A stretch of 64,000 bases of DNA from positions 2,666,001-2,730,000 of the forward strand of contig MSED01000004.1 in NCBI GenBank assembly GCA_002099365.1, in the 5' to 3' direction. The stretch is from Phialophora verrucosa. Taxonomy: Eukaryota > Ascomycota > Eurotiomycetes > Chaetothyriales > Herpotrichiellaceae. Each line of letters opens with the position of its first letter. Positions within the stretch are counted from its first letter, which is position 1. Position numbers and translations under genes: made by a program. The notes beneath the pieces are model-generated. The model saw only the letters and a list, made by a program, of their open reading frames with translations, was not told where the DNA came from and ran no database searches. This document shows, in pieces, positions 10,354 through 22,188 of this stretch.

Positions 10354-10785
10354 TCATGGTGACTTGATGATATAACTTGTCGCTCCGCCGCCTGCCGTCT
10401 CGATCAACACACCACCGTAACTGCCCTGGTTCGTGAAACATGCAGCCAACAACTTCTGGAAATCTCCAACGACCTCCCCACAGTTTGGCGGGGTAGCCAC
10501 CTGGTTCAAAGTATTCTGGAAGATGATTGTGCCGGAAGGGTCATCGACAGAGACGCCCTCGAGTCCGTTCAATGAGATGCCGGCACTGGGGTTTGATTGA
10601 CAAATCAGGCGGTCGAACTCGTCGACGAGGTCGTTGGCCTGGGCAGTGGTGACAAATCCTCTGCCTTGCTCAAAGCAGGTGATTTGGTCGCTGTCGTCTG
10701 AGCTTTGTGGTGTTGAATAGGGGTACCCGAGGACGAGCGTGGGGATGAGGAAAAGAGCAGGTAGGAGCATTTTGAAGGCCGGCAT
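10354..10785 (-). CDS. small secreted cysteine-containing protein
   Basis: The frame encodes 143 residues. Residues 1-20 form a clear signal peptide (hydrophobic LLPALFLIPTLVLG). The mature part has exactly four cysteines, at 37, 62, 102 and 116, which would allow two disulfides, and no membrane segment or GPI signal. I do not recognise the family; the spacing does not fit LysM, hydrophobin, CFEM or Hce2 domains. Secreted proteins of this size with even cysteine numbers are common effector or surface-protein candidates in fungi, but nothing here shows a role. A TATA box is present about 92 nt upstream. The first Met is used; Met6 would still leave a signal peptide. Confidence 0.78.
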   Translation of the reverse strand: MPAFKMLLPALFLIPTLVLGYPYSTPQSSDDSDQITCFEQGRGFVTTAQANDLVDEFDRLICQSNPSAGISLNGLEGVSVDDPSGTIIFQNTLNQVATPPNCGEVVGDFQKLLAACFTNQGSYGGVLIETAGGGATSYIIKSP

Positions 10786-10876
10786 TGTGGCAGAGCAACG
10801 ATTGATCCTGGAACGATAGTCGAAGAGATTGAACAGCCGGCTTGCTCCCGAGAAGGTGCGTTCTCTTCTTCGGGCT

Positions 10877-10883
10877 CTTTATA
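10877..10883 (-). promoter_or_regulatory. TATA box of small secreted protein gene
   Basis: TATAAAG on the minus strand lies 92 nt upstream of the start codon at 10785, a normal spacing for an ascomycete TATA-driven, regulated gene. Confidence 0.55.
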
Positions 10884-12501
10884 CGTTTCCCAGAAGTCGA
10901 GCTCGATAATGTCTTCCGAATCTACGCAGCAGGAGCAAGGTAACAGGATTTGCTGCTCTCGTCAGTCATTGGCCTCTTTGGAGAGCCTCGTCCACAAGGC
11001 CGACCTGACCTTACGTCAGCCACTCAGGCTTCAATGGCAGGTGTGGCTGGCCCCTTTTCTAACAGGCGGCAATTCAGCGGTCCTCGTATGCCGTCCGAGT
11101 CCAGAACTCCTTGTCCATAAGAAAGCCTCAAAGATTTCCTCATGGGTCTCTGCCGGTCATCTTATTGACTTATAATTAGGTTGCGCACCCCCGAAGATTC
11201 GACATCTTCGCTGCTCCATTACTCAACACAAAAGAACTCAATGAGACTCACCGCGGGCGATGGCCGCTGATCCTGCGAACGTCACGTTCACTGTCCACCG
11301 GTCAAATGTTGTCTTGAACGTCAAAGATCGCCCAGGCCAGCAAAGAGGTGAAATTTCCAAACACAATCGCTTTGGCCAACGACGGACACTCTTCGATCCA
11401 GCGCGGTCGCTCTTCCTCAACTCAGTTCACCTACAACAAGCTGCGAAAGCCGATCCAAATACTGCTTACAGCTGCTTGGCCGTACAGCCTTCCAACTCAG
11501 AGCTCGTATAAGCATGTCTCACTGAATAACGAGAGGTGTCAAGATGACCTCGTATTTGGTCAAGACATCGGAAACGCTCACTGTGATCCATCACCGTTCG
11601 ACTGGGCTTCACGACGTTTTGGAGTCTGAAGTAATAGCCATCATGGTGAGGTATATTCGGTTCAGCCATGGCTACACTCGGTCGACCCGGTCGACCCGAT
11701 TTACCGGTTTCGATATCTGCGAAGTTCCCTCCTCCCCGGGCAGGCTCGGACTGTACCACGACATCAATGAAGCTCATACGGTGAGATGGGGGATACAGCA
11801 ACTGAACAAATACCACCTACTGGATGCATAGCACTATTCGTGTAGATGCACCTCCCCGGCTTGAACGGACGCTTCCGTCACCGGAACGGAGATATTGCGT
11901 CCTTGGCAATTGTTGTCTGGTGGAATCGTCGGCTCATACCCTTTGGAACTTTAGGCTTTGAGCTCGGATAGCAGCCACAATAAGAACCGAGCGGCAGGCA
12001 AGCAATATGATCAATTGATGTCTGCACATCCGCGGTTTGGACAGAGTTAGAAGCCTCGGTCGAGAGGCGTGCCAAAGTCACAATATAGGGGATGAGAAGT
12101 CTAATATGGTCAATGGTCAATAAATGGTGGCGTGTCGAAGCTTATGGACCCTGCCACACAAGGCTGGCTCCCCTATTCATTATCAATCGCGATGTGATCA
12201 ACACTCATTATCGAGTCGCCATTGTTGATCCTCCAGTCCCATTTCGCAGCCGATCAGCTCTGCTAGAGCCATAGACGGCGTAATCGCAGGGCCACGCCTG
12301 CCACGAGGATACAAGCAATTAATTTCGAAATCCCCACTTCCATCCCTGGACTATCAGACGACACTCACCTTCATGCCCTATGCCCATGCATATGCCTACC
12401 CTCCAAGACCCCTTGAAATCTTCCAACTCCATCGCACTGTTCTTTCATTTCCCTCGTGCCCCCGTGCCCCCTGTGATAATTACCCTCACGGTACTCTTCC
12501 C
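10884..12501. other. intergenic, nothing recognised
   Basis: About 1.6 kb between two minus-strand genes. Several frames of 60-116 codons are open on either strand, but none has a recognisable domain, a signal peptide or a consistent splice pattern. At 11681-11698 there is a short GTCGACCCG direct duplication. I see no RNA gene. Confidence 0.45.
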
Positions 12502-13383
12502 CTACGCGAACAACTCTCCCAACACATCCTCTGTACTCGCCAGCTCGGCAAACTCGCCCTCCAAACTCGCAAGACTGACCCTCTGGACCATCTCGGCGCC
12601 GACCCCGCCCTTTCCAAAACAAGCCGTCGCGTCCCTGACGACCACGATCTTGCCTTGATTCTCTGCCGCCTCCGCATCCCAATCGCGCTTCACGACCCCC
12701 AAATCCTTGGCCCACCTCACGCTCGTGGACAGGCAATGATCGGTCGCGATCCCCACGACGACAAGCTGCGCGACCTTCTTCTCCGCCAACAGCCTCGCGA
12801 GATTCCCGTCCGCGAACGCCGAATTGGTCCTCTTGGACAGCACGGTCTCCAGGGGCGACGACTCGTCCGGCGCCGCGCACGGCATGAAGGCCATGCCGTC
12901 CTTTTGCGCCCTGCCGCTCTCGTGCAGCGGACTGTCCGGGTTGCTGCTCCGATGGAACACGTGGATGATCTGGATCGGGTGGTCTCCCACCCCCATGGCG
13001 GCCGCGCGGGCACTACTGTTATGAGTATGGTCATTATTATACTCGCGACACCGGCCTAGCAGGGTCGCGACATTCTCTTCCAGCATCGGCGTTGAGCGTT
13101 CGGTGCCGAAGTAGCCGTGCGACGTGTTGAGGCCGCGCTGGATGTCGATGAGGAGAAGGGCCGTGCGGGCCTTTGCGGCGGGGAGGAGGAGGGCCGAGCG
13201 TTGTGAGCGTTGGCGATCGCGCTCGTGGTCCACGACCAGTAGCGGGCCTGGGAACGCTGGTGTCTTGGAGCTGCTTGCCGGTATGCTGGCCTGTTCTTGA
13301 GAAGATGGAGACGACCACATGATGACATCCGCGGGGTCGGTCTTGCTGGCCGCGCCGTTTTGGACGAGGTTGGAGATGTCCAT
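12502..13383 (-). CDS. isochorismatase-family cysteine hydrolase
   Basis: The single-exon frame encodes 293 residues. The isochorismatase fold begins near residue 73 with RTALLLIDIQRGL and continues to the end. The three catalytic residues of the family are visible: Asp80 in LLLIDIQ, Lys184 in SKRTNSAF and Cys217 in GIATDHCLSTSVR. The cis-peptide-type VGIATDHC block is intact. Family members hydrolyse isochorismate, nicotinamide or small amides; which of these applies cannot be read from the sequence. About 70 N-terminal residues precede the domain, are Ser/Pro/Ala rich and look disordered. The two clearest alternatives would start within that extension. No pathway partner is adjacent, so the role is open. 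Confidence 0.88.
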   Translation of the reverse strand: MDISNLVQNGAASKTDPADVIMWSSPSSQEQASIPASSSKTPAFPGPLLVVDHERDRQRSQRSALLLPAAKARTALLLIDIQRGLNTSHGYFGTERSTPMLEENVATLLGRCREYNNDHTHNSSARAAAMGVGDHPIQIIHVFHRSSNPDSPLHESGRAQKDGMAFMPCAAPDESSPLETVLSKRTNSAFADGNLARLLAEKKVAQLVVVGIATDHCLSTSVRWAKDLGVVKRDWDAEAAENQGKIVVVRDATACFGKGGVGAEMVQRVSLASLEGEFAELASTEDVLGELFA

Positions 13384-13896
13384 ATTGGTGCGATTTATTT
13401 GACTTACAGCACTGTGGTGGTCGGAGAGAACGTGAGATTCTTCTTTGTCTTCGTTTTCGCGTTCTAAAAACTTAGTGAATGTCGTGTATCATCTACCCGT
13501 ATCAGGATTCAGAAATAAAAATAGAGACCAGCCTTATTTATATCCCCGCCGTATCACCTATCGCACTCGAGTTACGTTGATGAAGAAATGTGGAATATGC
13601 TGCTGCCTGCAATGCTGCAGGCATTTCCACATCCTCACCAATGAGGACAATGAAGTGCAAATGCGACACGAATGCGAATGTTCTAGGGCGCGCTGCAAGA
13701 ACGCCTTCTGCATAGAGACATTAAGCGCATGCCCCAACGACCTAAAGTCTGGGCTGGTGAATGATTGTGGGGAGATCTCAGAGCTGAACCCAGCTGGAAG
13801 AAGCTTAACTGAGCCTCAACTCAGCCCTCATTGTAGCAGTGCATTCGAGTACATCAAGAGGTTACTGTATACAGTTCAAGTAAAGCCAATCATGGC
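13384..13896. other. intergenic, nothing recognised
   Basis: This holds the isochorismatase promoter and the 3' end of the Mtf1 gene. A 213-codon plus-strand frame starting inside it overlaps the Mtf1 coding exon antisense and has no domain, so it is not called. Confidence 0.5.
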
Positions 13897-15673
13897 TCAC
13901 CTAATATCCCCCTCTTCAGCACTATATGTTGCCTGCGAATCCGGAGCTGCCAGGAGCATAGTCTCGGTTCGGGGACGGAAAGGCCACCTCTCGTACGCCA
14001 ATGCGATCTCAACAAACATATCTGCGGGTAGAGCTCTCAACCTCAGTTGCGTCAGATCATACCACCCTCCCTTAGTAGGATCATGAATCCCACGGATTGT
14101 CTTGAGAAACTCTTCGACACCTGCGTCGTGGACCAGCATTTTCGCCGCCTGGGGTACCGAATACGAGAGGCAATTGGAGAGCGTGGACATGACGTGTCGG
14201 AAGCACACCATCTTGTCATGTGTATTGAGTTTTCTCAGCAGATCGGGGTGTGGAACTACGTCCAACAGAGCCATGTGTCGGTTCGATGGCTCAAACTCGC
14301 CGTCATGCACGATCAAGGGATGTGTTTCCCGACGAGACCAGAAAAGTATAGGCGGCGACATGTCAACGGCTCGGCAGTCGTCGAGGGCTTTCTGGGCCCA
14401 GATTCTATTCGTCTCAAACATGGCTTGTATTTTCTTGTGATTCTCGTCGCCGCGGAGTCGGAGCTGTTGTTCAAGAGCCGGGTCCAGTGGTTGACCATGG
14501 GCATCCTGTAAGGCAGCCTTCCAGTCGGCAATCAGCCGCCTTCCCTGATTGACGACCTCGACTGCTCTCATGTGAGTACGATGTTTGGTACTAGCTTCTC
14601 TCAGGTACGCTGCCCATTCCCTCTGAAGTGGGGTTTTGTAGCGCATTTCACCGGGTATTCGTCCTTTAGCGTGGGTGCGATAGAAGGAAGGCTCTTCCTT
14701 TCTCAGACGCTCTAATACCTGAACAAAGTCGGGGACCCAGAGCGCATCGGTCGAGAACGGCAAGGATTTAAGATTGTGCGGCGTTGGGTCAATGCTCCGG
14801 AGATCTGGCGCAGGGGGCTCGTCCAGTCTCGAGCGAGGCACCTGATGGGCAGGATTCTCTTTTGCCCGGGCATTGATGGCAGCATACTCTTCCAACTCGA
14901 GCTCAGGCCATCTCCTGTACCTAGTGGTACCAAAGCCGCCTGGGACACCGGCGACCTCAGTGATGTCGGCCATTGCCTCGAGTATGATGGTCTGCTTGAA
15001 ACGACGGTACACAGTGCGCGGAACGAAGGGTTCTTTGCCCATCTCTTCGGGGATCCATGCCAAGATCCGAATCAGACCATAGCGGAACAGACTGTGGCCA
15101 GCCTGGTTTGAGAAGAGGGAGAAAAACAGATCGTCAAAGAACTTCTTGCCAAGGGAGCCCAAGTACGCGCCTTGGGAAACTCTCCGGCTAGAGAAGTTGA
15201 CTGTCATTAACAGCGATTGATTGAATTCGGGGAGTTTTCCCGGTGAAGCACCTTTCCCCGTGGCATATTCGGACAGCAGTCCTCTCTCAGGATCAAATGC
15301 TTCCTCAAGGTTTGTGGCATGCCTATATCGCGACCCACGGCTCTGAAGCAGGGGCCCCAGGCTGTCTGTATAATGTTTCAATTCGGGTTCGACCAGAACG
15401 TGTCGTCGAGGTTGGAGGGCTTGATGCAGGGCCTTCGACCAGAGGCCGACACCGGGATTTATATCGATCACGTCGCATGTCGACGGACCGGGGAGGCTTG
15501 GACGCAGTCGGTTGATAACATCGTCTAGAGAAGGTCAACCTGGGATTAGCCCACGCAACAAAGTTGTACTCACTACATAGGCTCTGACTGGTGATCTCGT
15601 AGCGACCAGCAGCGCGCCGAGGACTTCTCTTTGCAACGGTTGATGCGCGCCGAACGAAGACTCGAAAGATCAT
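13897..15673 (-). CDS. mtf1: mitochondrial transcription factor 1 (mtTFB, rRNA dimethylase-like)
   Basis: Two exons, 15673-15574 and 15524-13897, give 575 residues, joined through a 49-nt intron with GTGAGT donor. The N-terminus MIFRVFVRRASTVAKRSPRR is basic and amphipathic as expected for a mitochondrial targeting peptide. The SAM-binding motif of the rRNA adenine dimethylase fold follows as CDVIDINPGVGLWSKALHQAL with HVLVEPE as the second acidic site. The filamentous-fungal form is much longer than yeast Mtf1 (about 340 residues), and the extra C-terminal region here fits that form. The protein acts with the single-subunit mitochondrial RNA polymerase at promoter opening. It is head to head with the tubulin cofactor C gene across about 490 bp. 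Confidence 0.85.
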
Positions 15674-16159
15674 ACGCAGCAGAAGCGAGAGCACTGACAC
15701 AGACAGAAGGAAGAGCAGAAATGGGGGATGGTGGTTCTGAAGAATTGGGCCTACAAGAGCGCAGTCGCGTTTAGGCGCGAGCACCTACAGTACCAAACTT
15801 GGGGATGCCTAATATGGCAGGTCGGCCTTGGATTTTGAGAGGATGGCGTCAGCCTCGTCCCAAAGCAAGGCTGAGCTGCGAGCAGTTTGGCTTAAGCGGC
15901 TCTTTGGGCTTCATTAGGCGCCCTCCGCCAATCGGTGTCCCCCTCGGCCATCGCCCATCGCCCATCGTGTCCCCCACGGCCTTCCCCGCATTGCAGCACA
16001 GAAACGTGAGAAGCTCAATTCACGATCCCTTCGTCATTGCTTCTTCCAGCTCACAGCCGTGAGGACATACTCGTGTGACCAACTCTGTTTGTTCCATTTC
16101 TGGCTCTATCTTGCAAGGCGGCCATTGCGTGGCCTACCTTGCACTTTTGTTACAAGAAC
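15674..16159. promoter_or_regulatory. bidirectional promoter between Mtf1 and tubulin cofactor C
   Basis: A 486-bp gap separates the two divergent start codons. It holds a short CCCATCG triplication at about 15946-15967 and pyrimidine-rich stretches before the plus-strand start. No TATA box stands out. Confidence 0.5.
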
Positions 16160-17451
16160 ATGGCAGCAGAAACTTCTACGTCGCCCAGTATGGCCGCACC
16201 CGCCTCCCAACTCTCGCACCAGCAGCGTTTCTTTCAGTTCTTCCAGCACGAAATCACCGCCCTGCAGGAACAAATGGGTCGACTTGCAGATACGGCTCTC
16301 ATCGGCGGCGAGCGTACTGATGCAATGGACCACTGTCTCGCAGGCATAACTCGCCTGTCTGCCGAGCTCAAAGACGCAGCAGGATACCTCCCACCGTACG
16401 ATCAGAGAACCTACGGTGAAGCTGTTAAAGCTCTGCAAGAGCAGCTCGAAGAGACGAGGAGGTCACATGCTCCGAAACCCAAGTTCTCGTTCAAATCCAA
16501 GAGCCCTTCAGCACTGTCGTTGAGTGACGCTGCAGAATTGGCCGCCGAGAAGCGCAAAGGGGGAGGGCCTGGTTTCGGCTCGCCATCAACGAACACTCCC
16601 TTCGCAAACACCCCTAGCTATATCAATACGCCTGCCAATGAGGTCGCCCAAGATGAGCAACAGACGACAGAAGAGGAGGGCGGAGAAGAGAACGAGGAGC
16701 GGGCATCGAAAGCGCATGTCAATACAGAAACAAAACGACAACCACCACCAGCAGATCCCGCACAAAACATCGACCGGCCATCCTTATCCACAACAGCGAC
16801 CTCTACTGCGATATCCAATCAATCCAACACCCATATCATTCTTCCATCCTCCGCACCTAACGCCCGCACGCCGTGCTCCCTTTCGAAGCTCTCTAACTGT
16901 GTTGTCGACCTTTCAGTGCCGACGATAGCAAGTTCTCCATTTGCGTCTATAACAATCACATCCGTCACCTCTTCTTTGCTGCTCTGTGGCTCGGTTTCCG
17001 GCCCCGCGCACATCACAGGCGTGACGAAATCCGTATTGGTAATCAAGTGTCGCCAATTCCGCATGCACGAGTGTGAAGATGTGGATGTCTATCTACACTG
17101 TACCAGTCGACCCATCATTGAAGGCTGCAAGGGTATCCGGTTTGCGGAATTGCCGAAATTCCATGTGAGTTCCACATGCCCACCCCGTGGTTGTGTCGCT
17201 TTGCTGACTCGTCTTGGCAGAGTGATCTGATCTCCTCCATACAAGAAGACCCTACCATTGTGCCGAATCAATGGAACCAAATCGACGACTTTAAACACCT
17301 CGATGCCTCGAGGCCATCTCCGAACTGGTCATTACTTCCTGCTGAGGATAGAGTCCCCGATGAAGCGTGGCGGGAGATTGTGCCCGGCGGGCCGGGCTGG
17401 AGTGTGAGCGATATACTGACCGCCGTGCGCATTCCCGCCGCCAGGAACTGA
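16160..17451 (+). CDS. tubulin-binding cofactor C (TBCC)
   Basis: Two exons, 16160-17164 and 17221-17451, give 411 residues through a 56-nt GTGAGT..CAG intron. The N-terminal part (residues 1-100) is a helical bundle of the TBCC N domain, beginning with a QQRFFQFFQHEITALQEQM helix. A low-complexity linker rich in Ser, Glu and Pro follows. The C-terminal TBCC beta-helix domain lies at about 225-345 and contains CRQFRMHECEDVDVYLHC, whose Arg in QxRxH is the catalytic finger that stimulates GTP hydrolysis on beta-tubulin in the cofactor D/E complex. The protein acts in cytoplasmic alpha/beta-tubulin dimer assembly. The frame opens seven codons earlier, but the ATG at 16160 has the better context (AACATGG) and matches the expected start. 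Confidence 0.9.
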
Positions 17452-19341
17452 GATGAAAAATATGGGAGTGAAGGTGGCGGACTCGCTCTTCCACAACAAC
17501 CCTATTGCAGCCGCCTCGATAACAGACAGCGGTTTATTCGATACCCAAGCTCAAACACCTCGTCAACAAACGAAGTCCAAATTCCAACTCTTCGCACTGC
17601 AACGACTAGACATCAACTCATGTTATCAAGATTGTCAGTATAAATGAGCATGCCCCGTCAGTCCGCGCTCTAATATCCGGGCATGTTTTCCACCTCAGAT
17701 CAACTTGTCGAAAACACCAAGACGCTCAAACATAAATGGGCAACTCAATCAGCGAGCTAGCCAGTTAACATCGCAACAGACGACCCAGAGACCACCGAAT
17801 TCATATGGTGGCAAGAATGCAACTTCAGACTGCCTCACCTGCTCGAAGAAAGCGAACCTAGTGGTTGTCGTATTGGACGGAACTCGAATAGAGAGCACAC
17901 CCAAAGCACACAACATACATACACATACACACATCCATAGGCTGAAATGACACCGGACCAGGAAATCAACAATATGAAGATCAATTGAATTGAACCATCC
18001 GTTTTTCTCTTTGTTGCTTGGGTCCAAGAAACGGTGACACTCCGACAGTGACTACGCAACAATGGCATACCGGACATGCCCCCCCTACACGCTATCATGA
18101 TGAGCCCATGCCATGCCGACGTATGTATGCCATTCGACTCTCCGTCGCGATTGCGTGTATTTGCAGAGCCATGAAGAGCGCCCCGACGCAAGAGGACAGG
18201 TGCATGAGATGATGTGTCTTTTCGATCGATCATTCAGACATACACCACATATACGGAGTATGTACGAGGTAGTGTACTCTACCACAAAGTTCGGAAACAG
18301 GTCACCGGGCAAGTGTGGATGGCTGGCTGGGTGGCTAGACTAGACTACATATTAATACAGACGTGGAAAGTACAGCACTGACCGGTGGGGGTCGGTTCGA
18401 CAGCAATATATACATATATATATCGCTTCAAGGGATGACGTGATATGTATAGTATGGTATGGTGGTACAGCAGTCGGCGGCGAGGTCGCACTCCAACTTT
18501 CCTTTATCTACATACATAGACATGGACAAGGACAAAGCTAGCCCGGAAATCTCATAGGACCTAGCTATGCACCCCCTGCCCTGCTATGTGTTGGTTGCGT
18601 TACACAAGAAAACTCCACAAGATTCAAGATCAAGGTCAATAAATTGTCGGAATGTGGCCCAATCGTTTCGAGTAGTCTTCAGGTTACTCCATCTTCAATC
18701 CAACTTCCCTGAAGGTCCCCTTCCCCCTCTTCCCCCTCTTCCTTCCTATCAGACATTATCCAGCGAGGTAAGATGCTTTTGGTTCTGGGCGAGAGCCGAA
18801 TGGTGTATTGTCAACCCTCGCGTTCGATATTAGTAGGCGGATATCTTGAGGTCATCTTCCTTCATGATAATGTCGGTATCCCTATCCTCCATCACTGGCC
18901 AGCGTGACCATCGAGGCGCCAAGGTGCCCCCTGCCGAGAGCCAGCCTCCTTCGTTCTATACTTGGGGCCTGATATCACCGCCCCCCGAAAGCATCATAGC
19001 CTTCCTATCCTCACACAGACCACCAACGCCAGAGCTATGCCTTGACCACCGAGAACAGGGTCGTGAATTCTAAAATCAGAGAGTAAAGGAGAGTAAGAAA
19101 ACAGGCAAGGAGCGTCATCATTTCGATTGTTGCTGAAATGCGGGAAGCGAGGTGGGAATCGAGAGGCTGAGTCTGGATCGTAGTGTCGAGTCGTAAGTAT
19201 GCGTGAGGTGGAGATTCGAGCGAGGGTTTCCAGCAATATCGCGTTGAGATGAAGTACTCGTAAATAGATGGTGTGGTAGATCAACACAACAAATGTGCTC
19301 AGCTGCACACAGGACAGCGGCGGTGAAGCAGCCAGACGGTA
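17452..19341. other. 1.9-kb convergent intergenic region, nothing recognised
   Basis: The region lies between two converging genes (TBCC and the WSC protein) and must hold both 3' UTRs, yet is longer than needed. It contains low-complexity ACATACACAT and ATATATACAT tracts (about 17916-17935 and 18409-18422). Frames up to 132 codons are open but carry no domain. A non-coding transcript is possible; nothing in the sequence shows one. Confidence 0.45.
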
Positions 19342-20277
19342 CTACGCCATGGTCGATTGCTTCGAATCTCGATCCGGATTCCGCACCTGAGGTTCCGGAG
19401 TTAGCCCAACTCCCCAAGAAGCTTACATACAACGCGAACATACCTGCAATATCCTCCTTGAAAAGTCCCGCTCATCGGCAATGCTGCCAATGCTTTGTCG
19501 GCGATGTGAGTAGATGGATGGGTCGAGTCGTTGGTCAGTCGAAGACTTGTCCGACGCCCCGGAGCCGACGAAAGAGCTCACAGCCGCATTACGACGGTGT
19601 TCTTCTTCGATCTCGCGATTTCGCTTGTGTCTCAAGTAGAGCAGGACGCCTCCGATGATGCCGGCAAGACCAACAACACCGACTACTACCCCGACCGCAA
19701 TGGCGACCTTGTTGGAGCTGCCGGACGACTTGCTCTGGTCGGCGACGGCCGTAGGAGACTGAGTTACCACGACCGTCTCACCAGGTCGAGTCACCACCGC
19801 AGGCTCAGTGCTGCTTGAGCCAGAGCCGCCGGTGCCTTGCGGAGACGATGTGCTCGTACTGGATGTGGTGTTTGGTGCTGTTTCAACATCTCCAGTCAAT
19901 CCGGTCAGGTAGACCTGCCAGAACCCGATCCCACCGCAAGTTGATAGACCGTAGCCAGCGCATACAGTGTTGCAGTTCTTGGGATCGACCTCTTGGTCCA
20001 GAGGAGGGAGTTCATCGCCACAATAACATGTCGACCCTCCCGTTATGGCCATGACAGGCTTGTTCAACTCTGTACATTGTGTCTGACAGTATCCAGAGCT
20101 TTGGAAGTCGTAATCCGCTTGCACGGTCAGGGGGTCAGGGTGGTCGTAGCAGCCCAATGTCGTGATGGCCTTGGGTGCGGCGGTGGAACTTGGAGCGGTC
20201 GATGAATCGTCCTGGGCGGACGCCAGAAGGCCGAAAGCCCCGGTCAGCGCGACGACGCGTAGTATAGATCGAGTCAT
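19342..20277 (-). CDS. WSC-domain membrane protein (cell-wall sensor-like)
   Basis: Two exons, 20277-19444 and 19386-19342, give 292 residues; the 57-nt intron has GTATGT, a CTAAC branch and CTCAG. Order of parts: signal peptide (1-21), WSC domain (about 39-123) with eight cysteines at 43, 64, 68, 84, 86, 102, 106 and 114, a Ser/Thr-rich stalk (135-189) suited to O-mannosylation, one membrane helix (191-215) followed by RHKRNRE, and a short cytoplasmic tail. The tiny second exon supplies the tail motif RRILQVRNPD, which is a conserved ending of filamentous-fungal WSC proteins. Yeast Wsc proteins sense wall stress upstream of Rho1 and the cell-integrity MAP kinases; a like role is inferred. 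The first Met after the leader is used. Confidence 0.9.
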
Positions 20278-22188
20278 TGTAAATGTTTGGCTTCCCCGAA
20301 AACAGAAAGCCAGATAAAAGTCAAATTCCGACAAAGGCGCGACTTCAGCGATCCGTGACAGAACCAAAGAGTGACGGTTGCCGACCTCAAATCCGCGATA
20401 TGCAAAATGTAGATTCGAAATGAGATGTCGACGAAGACCAATGTGTTGTTCACTTCTGGACAGATTAGGCGGTGATAGTTGGTGGGACCATTCGACCTTG
20501 GTTCGCCCTTTGCTGTTTATTTGTGGTGCTTCTTTGTTCTCCCTCGCAGCAGTGGCCCGCACTGCTATTTTCTCCCTTGCTCTTTTGTTCACTTTTCACA
20601 ACCAGGCCCCGGATTATACATGGACGGTTGGAAAGAGGTTCTTGAGTTCTGGTTTGGTGTTTGGAAAGGTCCAAGGAGGTGTTGGCTGGGGAATGCAGGT
20701 TGCGTTTCAGACCTGACACACCGACGCCCCTGAGTTCTGGACCGAAGCTGCAATGTTGGCTTAACGAGCGTGAGAAAGACAGCCTTGGCTGAGACGCGAA
20801 CCCGAACGTCGAGAACGGTGAGCAACCGAAATGCTGTCGGTGTGTATACGTGCCTCGATGGCGATGTGGTGAGGTTGCTGGTGATGTTGGCCCAAAGGAA
20901 TGTGTGGTGAGGAGGAATTGGAAGAAGTCACCAGACTGTGGGATGGGAAACAGGTCGACGGAGCACGGCCATGGGAGACGCTAGGCAGCTGGGTTGTTGT
21001 TGCAATTGGTCCATGAGCCGTGCGCAAGGTGGAAGGCGTGTTTGGTGGAGCCTCAAATGACAACGCGGCAGCTGAGATTTGGCGACAGAAAGCCCCCTCG
21101 GAAATTGCCTGTCAAACGCCCACGATCGAATTGGTGAAGGCGTCGAGCCACACCAAGCCCGTTCAGGCCTAGACAGGGTTTTAGGTGTCGCTTTGGCTTC
21201 TTCTAGCCAGGCACAGTCTTGTCCGCCTCATCCTCCACTCGCAACCTGCTCATCACAAGCCTATCTCTTCAATTCACTCAAGTGGTCTGTGGCCTCAATG
21301 CTTAATTCTATTTTGATCCAGGTCAATATCGGATGCACCGGTTGAGTTGGCACCAGCATGTGCGAGGATTCATCACTATCATATTGGAAGCAGGAACAGA
21401 CAGAGGTTGCTCTGGGTGAACAGCTCCTCTCCCCATGTGCCTGGGATCAGCATCCTGCCGAGGCATCAAATGCACTGTTCCTGCATTGGTGTGCATTCAC
21501 CCTGCGTCCTGATTTGCTCGTGCGCGGATAAACTCCACAGCCTGATACAGCCGGGTCGGAGTAGCTGCGTGCCTTGCCCAACGACGGCGAGGGCTTTTGG
21601 CTAGGAGCACAACGAGACAGCTCGACTGCTTCACAATTCTCGCACGGCAAGGGTAAGCCCGTCGAATCGCGGCGCTCTCCTGTAAATTTATCCGACCCCG
21701 AAGAGCCCCGATAAGGACAACGTTTGACTTGGTGGGGTGGGCCTGTCTTGCCCGGGATCATCGTCGGATGGCGTTCTGTGGCTGCAAGGCAGTGCATGCA
21801 GGCTGATTTCGGTTCCTCCTTTGTACCGGACCACATGTGCAGAACAAATTCTGCCTGCCTAGGTAAATTCGGATCCCAGATGTGACATATCGATCAAGTG
21901 ATCTGTGAAAGAGATATCCAGGAAAATGGTGCTAGTATACTCTTCCGACACGGAACTGTCTCTTAACTGTGTTCTTGGCTTCTGCTTGATACACTATCAG
22001 ATGCCGAAGAAAGCGAAAGGCATCATTCTCAGCACCCCGGTCTTCCGATTGTCGATGGAGTACGAGTACGTGCTGTAGACGTACTGTCAGTGGCATCCTT
22101 ACTGAGACCTTACTCTCGGGTCTGACCCGCGTCGTCCATTTCTGGCCCAATATTACCAGCATCCTCTCCATCACGCCTTAACTGTGGA
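20278..22188. other. 1.9-kb intergenic region upstream of the WSC gene
   Basis: Both flanking genes are on the minus strand, so this is the WSC promoter and the 3' flank of the AMSH-like gene. It is long enough for an extended 5' UTR. Open frames of up to 129 codons exist on both strands but none has recognisable content or consistent splice sites. Confidence 0.45.

Noticed and set aside
12371..12880. Gly/Arg-rich 169-codon minus-strand frame
   Set aside because: Shadow of the isochorismatase-like gene in another frame.
13445..14086. 213-codon plus-strand frame
   Set aside because: Partly antisense to the Mtf1 exon, no domain, no splice support.
15375..15400. GGTTCGACC word resembling a tRNA B box
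   Set aside because: No matching A box or acceptor stem at the right distance, and it lies inside the Mtf1 coding exon.
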